8,991 nt of DNA from Bacilli bacterium (GTDB lineage: Bacteria; Bacillota; Bacilli; Tumebacillales; JAQBPP01). Under the pieces are notes generated by a model. It did no database searches and was not told where the DNA came from. It was given only the letters and a program-made list of their open reading frames with translations. The stretch spans positions 1-8,991 of the forward strand of contig JAQBPP010000274.1 in the NCBI GenBank assembly GCA_028287455.1, in the 5' to 3' direction. Position numbers and translations under genes: made by a program. Positions 1 to 4,539 of this stretch are shown piece by piece; the stretch's first letter is position 1, and each line of letters starts with the position of its first letter.

Positions 1-353
1 AGGTCCCCTCGGCTTCTTTTGGTAGTTAATCCGATGTATTCCAGAATCCTGCCATAGCTTTGGGGGGCGGAGGCCAGAATCAACGCTTCCGCCGCACGAT
101 CATTTAATTGACCGTTTGATTCGCCAGTACGCAGCACCCATCCTGCATCCTGCTGCAGAAAAGGCGCATTCAATCTGGTTAAAGCTTTATTGACTCGCGC
201 AGACAAATCTGCAGTGTCCAGTTCTTCTCTACCAAAAGCATCTTGTACCCGACTGACGATGTCATTTTCGGACAAGGGGCCATCCGCTTCATACAACAGC
301 CGTTTTACGTAGCCCTCCAGCGTATAGCGCGGGCCGTCCAAATAGGAACGCAT
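1..353 (-). CDS. Unrecognised protein, N-terminal part only (runs off left edge)
   Basis: An open frame starts at ATG 353 and runs without a stop to the window edge, giving 117 complete codons of an incomplete gene. The start is supported by AGGAGG at 364-369 on the minus strand, 10 nt upstream and continuous with a purine-rich GGGGGAGAAG stretch. The protein begins MRSYLDGPRYTLEGYVKRLL, followed by a segment reading GPLSENDIVSRVQDAFG and then NKALTRLNAPFLQQDAGWVL. The alternating helices ending in a short strand-like GWVL suggest a winged-helix fold, but that is inference from pattern only and I do not recognise the family. It has no signal peptide or membrane segment in the visible part. 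It lies 47 bp downstream of the SprT-like gene on the same strand with no terminator visible between, so the two are probably co-transcribed. Confidence 0.75.
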   Translation of the reverse strand, partial: MRSYLDGPRYTLEGYVKRLLYEADGPLSENDIVSRVQDAFGREELDTADLSARVNKALTRLNAPFLQQDAGWVLRTGESNGQLNDRAAEALILASAPQSYGRILEYIGLTTKRSRGD

Positions 354-400
354 GTCTTCTCCCCCTCCTGCATTGTAAACTTCTTCTATACCGGACAGTT

Positions 401-865
401 CTACTGGGCAGTAACGGCAGAGACCAATTTCAATCTCCCACTGCATCTTCCACACCTGTATTTGTCCAGAATCACTTTTCTTTTGCGGACATATTCACAG
501 CTGCAGCGTGTGCAAGTGTAGAAGTACCGTTTGGAGGAAACTCGCCTCAATCCAGTATCAGGACAATAACGGCTTCCTCCTACACGCGCGAGCAGCTCTT
601 TAAAATCTGCATCTTGATGTCGATAACCTTTGCCCATAAGATGTAGATGATAATGACACAGTTCATGCTTCAGTGTTCCCAGGAGCGCCTCCTCACCGTG
701 CAGTGCCAAATGGTGCGGATTGAGTTCAATCGAATGACTCTTAAGCAAATACCTGCCGCCAGTGGTCCGCAAACGCGAATTAAATCTGGCGGTATGTTGA
801 AACTGCCGATTAAAATGAGTCTGTGAAATTTGACAAACCCATTTCTGCAGCTCACCATTTGTCAT
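401..865 (-). CDS. SprT-like zinc metalloprotein (YdcK type)
   Basis: This 154-residue cytoplasmic protein belongs to the SprT-like family, zinc metallopeptidase-like proteins distantly related to eukaryotic SPRTN. The Bacillus group member is called YdcK and its physiological substrate is not established. The active-site HExxH motif appears as HELCH at about residues 67-71, followed by HLHLMGKGYRHQDADF with candidate third zinc ligands. The C-terminus carries a zinc ribbon with CxxC at 118/121 and CxxC at 138/141. An upstream region RLRTTGGRYLL is typical of the family. I chose ATG 865 because the preceding minus-strand sequence GGGGTGAG resembles an SD and because the family normally begins near this point. 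A GTG at 907 would add 14 residues with no family resemblance. The gene is divergent from the phosphoesterase gene and probably leads an operon with the unrecognised gene downstream. Confidence 0.9.
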   Translation of the reverse strand: MTNGELQKWVCQISQTHFNRQFQHTARFNSRLRTTGGRYLLKSHSIELNPHHLALHGEEALLGTLKHELCHYHLHLMGKGYRHQDADFKELLARVGGSRYCPDTGLRRVSSKRYFYTCTRCSCEYVRKRKVILDKYRCGRCSGRLKLVSAVTAQ

Positions 866-910
866 ACACTCACCCCAGGCATTATGTAGTACAAAATTCG
901 GATACACTAA

Positions 911-922
911 TCCTTATAAGGA
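911..922. repeat. Perfect 12-bp palindrome TCCTTATAAGGA between divergent genes
   Basis: The sequence TCCTTATAAGGA is identical on both strands and sits in the 67-bp gap between the SprT-like gene and the phosphoesterase gene. On the plus strand its right half AAGGA is the best SD for the ATG at 933, with 10 nt spacing. No good -35 or -10 pair could be aligned with it on either strand. It may be only a ribosome-binding site that happens to be symmetric, or an operator for the divergent pair. Confidence 0.4.
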
Positions 923-932
923 TGTGTCATAC

Positions 933-1640
933 ATGAAAGTTTTTGCGATCGGCGATCCCCACCTGTCTTTTACAACAGAAAAGCCAATGGACATCTTCGG
1001 CGATCAGTGGTCAGACCACCCCGAACGCATGGCGGAAAACTGGCGACAGATCGTGGACAACGAGGATTGGGTGCTGATTCCGGGCGATTTGTCATGGGCA
1101 ATGACGCTTGAAGAAGCTGCAATTGATTTGGACTTCTTGGGCGAGCTGCCGGGGCAAAAAATTGTGATCCGCGGCAACCACGATTATTGGTGGTCCACTT
1201 TGACCAAAGTGCGCAAGGCGCTGCCTCCCAGCCTGCATGCGATCCAAAACGACAGCCTGGCCATTAATGAGCAATTGGTGATATGCGGCACGCGCGGTTG
1301 GACCATACCTGGATCGCGCGAATTTCAAGCGGATGATTTACGGATTTACGAACGAGAAGTCCAGCGCTTGCAGTTATCGCTTGCGCATGCACGCAAATCA
1401 ATGCTTAACAGACCCGCAGCAAAATTGTGGGCGATGATGCACTACCCACCGCTCTATGACTCCACACAGACATCTGAATTTGTTAATTTATTGCAAGAGT
1501 ATGGCGTATCGAAATGTATCTTCGGTCACATTCACGGTCCAGGAATTCCCGGAGCAGTAACTGGCGTCATTGAAGGGATCGACTATCAACTCGTTTCCTG
1601 TGACGCGATTGATTTCAGCCCGAGGTTAATACTCGGGTAG
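933..1640 (+). CDS. Calcineurin-like metallophosphoesterase (COG1768 / CT488 type)
   Basis: This is a 235-residue soluble phosphoesterase of the calcineurin-like superfamily, which hydrolyses phosphoester bonds with a two-metal centre. The substrate of this subgroup (COG1768, called CT488 type) is not known. All the metal-binding motifs are present in order: GDPHLS with D8 and H10, GDLSWA with D52, GNHDYWW with N82 and H83, MMHYPP with H170, and FGHIHG with H199 and H201. The N-terminal MKVFAIGDPHLS strand is a normal beginning for the fold. I chose ATG 933 because AAGGA lies at 918-922; the in-frame GTG at 924 would overlap that SD. There is no signal peptide, so it acts in the cytoplasm. 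The gene is divergent from the SprT-like gene and convergent with folE, so it is probably transcribed alone. Confidence 0.93.
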   Translation: MKVFAIGDPHLSFTTEKPMDIFGDQWSDHPERMAENWRQIVDNEDWVLIPGDLSWAMTLEEAAIDLDFLGELPGQKIVIRGNHDYWWSTLTKVRKALPPSLHAIQNDSLAINEQLVICGTRGWTIPGSREFQADDLRIYEREVQRLQLSLAHARKSMLNRPAAKLWAMMHYPPLYDSTQTSEFVNLLQEYGVSKCIFGHIHGPGIPGAVTGVIEGIDYQLVSCDAIDFSPRLILG

Positions 1641-1676
1641 ACGTACGTCAAAACGGGAAACCTTCTTTTACTACCC
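1619..1676 (+). repeat. Cluster of short inverted repeats at the 3' end of the phosphoesterase gene
   Basis: Three symmetric elements overlap the end of the gene. CCCGAG (1619-1624) and CTCGGG (1632-1637) can form a 6-bp stem with a 7-nt loop reaching to the stop codon. GACGTACGTC (1640-1649) is a perfect palindrome. GGGTAG (1635-1640) is inverted as CTACCC (1671-1676). No U-tract follows, so this is not a standard intrinsic terminator. It could be an RNA 3'-end structure or chance. Confidence 0.3.
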
Positions 1677-1721
1677 TATCAAGATCGGCCCAAAAAAGAA
1701 AGTCCTTTTGCAAAAGAAAAT

Positions 1722-1751
1722 GCAAAAAGACGGGCAGCTGCTCCCGCCTTT
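1722..1751 (-). terminator. Intrinsic terminator of folE
   Basis: Read on the minus strand, AAAGGCGGG pairs with CCCGTCTTT (9 pairs including one G-U) around a GCAGCTGC-containing loop, and further U residues follow. It begins 22 nt after the folE stop codon. On the plus strand the same stem has an A-C mismatch and a shorter U run, so any termination of the convergent phosphoesterase gene here should be weaker. Confidence 0.7.
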
Positions 1752-1772
1752 GATCAAGCCGATATTAGTACT

Positions 1773-2336
1773 CTATTTATGAATTAAATCAAAGATCTCC
1801 TTGCGAGCCAGAGGATCTTCCGCATAAATGCCCCGTACTGCCGTGGTAAGCGTTTTACTGCCGGGTTTGTTCACTCCGCGCATGGTCATACACATATGCT
1901 CCGCTTCGACAATCACAGCCACGCCATGAGGTTCCAGTTTGTTCATGATGGTATCGGCAATTGTGGCGGTAATTCTTTCCTGCAGTTGCGGCCGTCTGGC
2001 TACCGTTTCTACCAGCCGTGCCAGTTTCGACAAACCTGTTACTCTGCCGCCTCTTGGAACATAAGCGACATGCGCAACGCCAAAAAAAGGCACTAAATGA
2101 TGTTCACACATGGAATAAAACGGAATGTCACGCACCAGCACCAGTTCTTCATGGGGTTCATGAAAGATAGTGCTTAGCTCGTCTTCAGGGTCTTTATGAA
2201 GACCGCTGAACACCTCTTCGTACATGCGTGCTACGCGTTTGGGCGTATCCTTCAGCCCTTCGCGGTCGTAATCCTCTCCGATGCTATCCAGGATCTCTTT
2301 AACTGCAGCTTCAATTCGTTCATGATCAAAAGGCAT
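1773..2336 (-). CDS. folE: GTP cyclohydrolase I
   Basis: FolE converts GTP to 7,8-dihydroneopterin triphosphate and formate, the first step of folate (and queuosine-type) pterin synthesis, in the cytoplasm as a homodecamer. The 187-residue protein shows the family signatures [19 protein letters not shown] (26-44), the zinc site CEHH with C77 and H80, [15 protein letters not shown] (93-107), RPQLQERIT (115-123), and [10 protein letters not shown], whose C149 is the third zinc ligand. Close similarity to Bacillus MtrA is evident from these blocks. ATG 2336 was chosen over ATG 2384. AGGGGG lies 7 nt upstream of 2336, the resulting length matches MtrA (about 190 residues), and 2384 has no SD. No other folate gene is adjacent. 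It has its own terminator and appears monocistronic. Confidence 0.96.
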   Translation of the reverse strand: MPFDHERIEAAVKEILDSIGEDYDREGLKDTPKRVARMYEEVFSGLHKDPEDELSTIFHEPHEELVLVRDIPFYSMCEHHLVPFFGVAHVAYVPRGGRVTGLSKLARLVETVARRPQLQERITATIADTIMNKLEPHGVAVIVEAEHMCMTMRGVNKPGSKTLTTAVRGIYAEDPLARKEIFDLIHK

Positions 2337-2343
2337 TCTCTTT

Positions 2344-2349
2344 CCCCCT
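2344..2349 (-). promoter_or_regulatory. Ribosome binding site deciding the folE start
   Basis: On the minus strand AGGGGG lies 7 nt before ATG 2336. It differs from AGGAGG by one base that can still form a G-U pair with 16S rRNA. The alternative ATG at 2384 is preceded by AGTTGCATTGAAATAG, which has no SD. The roughly 250-bp gap from 2337 to 2587 otherwise holds only the csp terminator and AT-rich sequence in which I cannot assign a convincing folE promoter. Confidence 0.6.
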
Positions 2350-2523
2350 ACTACTTCTACCCATGCCAGGGTTGTCTCTGCCATCTATTTCAATGCAACT
2401 GTTTGTCCATCCCCGGCCTTCTTGTATAAATTTCTAAGTTAGGATATCATATGACGAGATGTTTTAAAAGGAAACTGCAGAATTCTGTGAGTTCGGATAC
2501 AGTGCTGGATATGTATTTTAAAC

Positions 2524-2551
2524 AAAAAACCCCGATCGGATGTCGGGGTTT
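2524..2551 (-). terminator. Intrinsic terminator of the cold-shock gene
   Basis: Read on the minus strand, AAACCCCGA pairs with TCGGGGTTT over 9 perfect base pairs around a 7-nt loop (arms at 2527-2535 and 2543-2551). The right arm runs into TTTTTTGTTT. It lies 36 nt after the csp stop codon and should isolate folE from csp transcription. Confidence 0.88.
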
Positions 2552-2587
2552 CGGTTCTCGAATGCACAATAAGTCAATAAGTTCAGG

Positions 2588-2785
2588 TTAAACTTTGACT
2601 ACGTTTGCAGCTTGAGGACCACGAGCACCTTCCACAATGTCAAATGCAACGGCTTGCCCTTCTTCCAATGCCTTGAATCCGTCCATTTGAATTGCTGAGA
2701 AATGTACAAATACATCTCCGCCGTCTTCTCGTTCAATGAATCCATAGCCTTTTTCCGCATTAAACCATTTTACTCGTCCTTGCAT
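2588..2785 (-). CDS. csp: Cold-shock protein (CspA family)
   Basis: This is a single cold-shock domain of 65 residues that binds single-stranded RNA and DNA and acts as an RNA chaperone or translation helper in the cytoplasm. The sequence opens [19 protein letters not shown], containing RNP1 (KGYGFI, 12-17). RNP2 follows as VFVHF (25-29), and the protein ends [13 protein letters not shown], as is normal for the family. Length and all core aromatic residues (W7, F8, Y14, F16, F26, F29) are intact. A perfect AGGAGGT SD precedes the ATG by about 6 nt. A near-consensus promoter lies upstream and a strong terminator downstream, so it is monocistronic. The inferred 5' leader is about 40 nt, much shorter than the long leaders of cold-inducible E. 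coli cspA, so induction by a leader RNA switch is not evident. Confidence 0.97.
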   Translation of the reverse strand: MQGRVKWFNAEKGYGFIEREDGGDVFVHFSAIQMDGFKALEEGQAVAFDIVEGARGPQAANVVKV

Positions 2786-2832
2786 GGGAAACCTCCTACA
2801 CTTTCTGTAAGAAATTGTTCTTCTTTAGCCAT

Positions 2833-2862
2833 ATTTTACAACTTGACAAGCCATCCAGTCAA
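2833..2862 (-). promoter_or_regulatory. Sigma-A type promoter of the cold-shock gene
   Basis: On the minus strand TTGACT (2857-2862) and TAAAAT (2833-2838) are separated by 18 nt, each one base from the -35 and -10 consensus. Transcription would start near 2826, about 40 nt before the csp ATG. On the opposite strand a perfect TTGACA (2843-2848) lies inside the spacer, facing the divergent hypothetical gene, but no good -10 follows it. Confidence 0.7.
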
Positions 2863-2874
2863 TGGATTCAATTT

Positions 2875-2882
2875 GGGGAGGA
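2875..2882 (+). promoter_or_regulatory. Ribosome binding site deciding a TTG start
   Basis: GGGGAGGA sits 6 nt before TTG 2889, which is ideal spacing. The only upstream in-frame ATG (2862) overlaps the -35 element of the divergent csp promoter and has no SD before it, so TTG 2889 is the better start. Confidence 0.75.
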
Positions 2883-2888
2883 AGCAGT

Positions 2889-3269
2889 TTGAGTTCTCAA
2901 AACATTACAATTCAAAACATATATTCGATTCAAGTAGAAGAACCAGGCGGGCATTATTTTGTGCCCCAAGGGGTATTGCTGGTGGATTCTCTTGGGCAAT
3001 TTACGCTGCTTTGTCCGGATACGATTCATAATTTTTTACGCTCCGTTATTCAGAAATATCCGTTTCAGGAGTTAAAAAAAGGCATCCGCCACCGGGAACA
3101 TCTGGTGCGGATGGAGGGCATGTCTGAACAGTTAATTGAGAAGTACAGCGACAGCAGAAACTTCTTGCCTGAATTGCTGGAGGACTTACTGACTTCTTCG
3201 CCGCGGCACTATTATTTTTTGAACCGATATATCAAAGAGAGTGAGCGCTCCAACCCGTTTACCATATAA
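2889..3269 (+). CDS. Unrecognised 126-residue protein divergent from csp
   Basis: I do not recognise this protein. From the TTG start it reads MSSQNITIQNIYSIQVEEPG, then HYFVPQGVLLVDSLGQFTLL, which looks like short beta strands. The second half, for example NFLRSVIQKYPFQELKKGI and NFLPELLEDLLTSS, looks helical and charged. It is rich in aromatic residues near the C-terminus (RHYYFLNRYIKES), has a single cysteine (C42), and has no signal peptide, membrane segment or metal-binding motif. The strong SD, sensible codon use and convergent arrangement with the Lin0512 gene support a real gene. It starts 103 bp from the csp start on the opposite strand. No clear terminator is visible in the 56 bp before the convergent stop. 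It could be a small cytoplasmic accessory or regulatory protein; no function can be assigned. Confidence 0.78.
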   Translation: MSSQNITIQNIYSIQVEEPGGHYFVPQGVLLVDSLGQFTLLCPDTIHNFLRSVIQKYPFQELKKGIRHREHLVRMEGMSEQLIEKYSDSRNFLPELLEDLLTSSPRHYYFLNRYIKESERSNPFTI

Positions 3270-3325
3270 CCACTCCGGCGGTTTCCATGGCTTGCCCGTT
3301 TCAGAACCATGAAGGGACTGTGTTT

Positions 3326-3688
3326 TCAATACCCAGCTTTAACTGCAGCGACTACCACATACAGATCATCGTTCCGATCCCCTTTATCAGGCAAAACCAC
3401 ACCACTGGATGTAAGCAAACCACCTAGTGTGATGTCGACCGTTACCTGCCCATACGGAAACACAGCCTTTACCCGCTCCACATCAACTGCCGCCGTTTGG
3501 GTCGGTACGCCTAAAGTGACATGAACTTTCATCTGCTGAAGATCGCCGCCGGGCAAAACAGTTCTAAGACCAGGCATCGAATTAAATCGAATGGCATTTT
3601 CAACAGCGCGCACACAGGCTTTCGTCATGTCTTGCCCGTGCAGATCTGTTCCCATGCCCAGTTCTATAAACATAATCGTCTCCACCAA
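3326..3688 (-). CDS. Lin0512 family protein of unknown function
   Basis: This 120-residue protein matches the Lin0512 family (a conserved hypothetical family named after a Listeria member). Characteristic blocks are FIELGMGTDLHGQDMTKA (7-24), NSMPGLRTVLPGGDLQQMKV (36-55), AVFPYGQVTV (75-84) and SSGVVLPDKGDRNDD (95-109), ending AAVKAGY. No activity has been established for the family to my knowledge. It is a compact cytoplasmic protein without signal peptide or membrane segment. The start is TTG 3688 or the next codon, GTG 3685; both follow AAAGGGGA, which overlaps the end of nth, and GTG has slightly better spacing. The gene follows nth with a gap of only 13 nt, so the two are very probably co-transcribed and perhaps translationally coupled. 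Confidence 0.9.
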   Translation of the reverse strand: MVETIMFIELGMGTDLHGQDMTKACVRAVENAIRFNSMPGLRTVLPGGDLQQMKVHVTLGVPTQTAAVDVERVKAVFPYGQVTVDITLGGLLTSSGVVLPDKGDRNDDLYVVVAAVKAGY

Positions 3689-3701
3689 ACGGTCCCCTTT
3701 C

Positions 3702-4397
3702 TCAAACGCTGTTTTGGGTTGCGCTGCCGGCGCTCGTTTTGTTCCGTTGCTTTCGCACTGACTGTTTTTGCTGCGTACGATAGTAGCTGCACAAACCAGT
3801 TAACGGACACTGTTCACATTTCGGCGCGCGTGCCGAGCATACACGTCTGCCGTGAAAAATCAGACCATGATGTGTAAAAATCCAGTCATCCTTGGGAATC
3901 TTCTTCATTAGATCCAGTTCGGTTTGGAGCACTTGCTGTGCCTTGGTCAACCCCAGACGATGCGCCAGCCTGTCTACATGAGTGTCAACCGCAATTGTCG
4001 GAATGCCAAAAGCAACGCTTCTGACCACATTCGCCGTTTTCCGGCCTACGCCTGGCAAGTTCACTAAATCCTCATGTGACGAGGGCACCTGTCCACCAAA
4101 CTGATCCACCAGAATTCGGCAGGCTTCTTTAATATGCTTGCCCTTGGAACGAAACAAGCCTATTTTACGGATGGCCGTCTCGATATCAGCCAAACTCGCA
4201 CTTGCAAAAGACGCGGCATCCGGGAATTTAGCAAATAAATCAGGCGTCACCTGATTCACTAATTTGTCAGTACATTGGGCTGACAGCATGACCGCAATCA
4301 GCAGTTCAAACGGGTTGCTATAAGTTAATTCGCATTCTGCATCCGGATACATTTTGTACAGTTCATCCAGAAGCTCCTTCACTTGTGCCTTGTTCAC
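3702..4397 (-). CDS. nth: Endonuclease III (DNA glycosylase/AP lyase)
   Basis: Nth removes oxidised pyrimidines from DNA and cleaves the abasic site by beta-elimination, in base-excision repair. The 231-residue protein from GTG 4397 has the helix-hairpin-helix LPGVGRKTANVV with catalytic lysine K120, catalytic aspartate D138 in AVDTHVDR, and the [4Fe-4S] cluster C-x6-C-x2-C-x5-C at C187, C194, C197 and C203. These numbers equal those of E. coli endonuclease III exactly, and the opening VNKAQ mirrors E. coli MNKAK, which strongly supports this start over ATG 4454. GGGAGGAG lies 6 nt upstream. The basic C-terminal tail (about 205-231, QQKQSVRKQRNK) is longer than in E. coli and could aid DNA binding. 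It leads an operon with the Lin0512 gene and is separated from gltB by a terminator. Confidence 0.97.
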   Translation of the reverse strand: MNKAQVKELLDELYKMYPDAECELTYSNPFELLIAVMLSAQCTDKLVNQVTPDLFAKFPDAASFASASLADIETAIRKIGLFRSKGKHIKEACRILVDQFGGQVPSSHEDLVNLPGVGRKTANVVRSVAFGIPTIAVDTHVDRLAHRLGLTKAQQVLQTELDLMKKIPKDDWIFTHHGLIFHGRRVCSARAPKCEQCPLTGLCSYYRTQQKQSVRKQRNKTSAGSATQNSV

Positions 4398-4403
4398 CGG
4401 CCT

Positions 4404-4411
4404 CTCCTCCC
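4404..4411 (-). promoter_or_regulatory. Ribosome binding site deciding the nth start
   Basis: On the minus strand GGGAGGAG lies 6 nt before GTG 4397. The longer frame from ATG 4454 has only AAGGGA at 9 nt and would add 19 residues absent from relatives. No convincing nth promoter could be assigned in 4398-4480. Confidence 0.8.
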
Positions 4412-4475
4412 TCTCTAACTCTAACTGAAATTCCCGGAAAGATAAAGCCAGCATTAAGGGCTATTCCCTTTTATC

Positions 4476-4516
4476 AAACAAAAAGTCGGAGAGTGGCATT
4501 GTACCCTCTTCCGACT
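4476..4516 (-). terminator. Intrinsic terminator of gltB
   Basis: Read on the minus strand, AGTCGGA (from 4516) pairs with TCCGACT (to 4484). Further pairing around small bulges (AGAGGG with CTCTC) extends the stem, and the right arm continues into TTTTTGTTTGAT. It begins 23 nt after the gltB stop codon and separates gltB from nth. Confidence 0.8.
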
Positions 4517-4539
4517 GTTGATAACTGATGAATGGTTTT

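Noticed and set aside
866..907. A GTG start at 907 for the SprT-like gene.
   Set aside because: The added 14 residues do not resemble the family, and the SD-like GGGGTGAG fits ATG 865.
2337..2384. A 16-residue N-terminal extension of FolE from ATG 2384.
   Set aside because: No ribosome binding site precedes it, it has no counterpart in relatives, and ATG 2336 has a good SD and gives the usual length.
2478..2487. CAGAATTCTG palindrome upstream of folE as an operator.
   Set aside because: A single 10-bp palindrome far from the folE start with no identifiable promoter beside it is not enough support.
2451..2591. A 46-codon plus-strand frame (MTRCFKRKL...) with a weak AGGA upstream.
   Set aside because: It runs through the csp terminator hairpin and into the csp coding end, and its composition looks non-coding.
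3286..3314. A possible hairpin (TTCCATGG with CCATGAA) in the gap between the convergent hypothetical and Lin0512 genes.
   Set aside because: The stem is weak, contains a bulge, has a 16-nt loop and lacks a U-tract on either strand.
4398..4454. A 19-residue N-terminal extension of Nth from ATG 4454.
   Set aside because: With GTG 4397 the catalytic and cluster residues have the same numbers as E. coli Nth and a much better SD is present.
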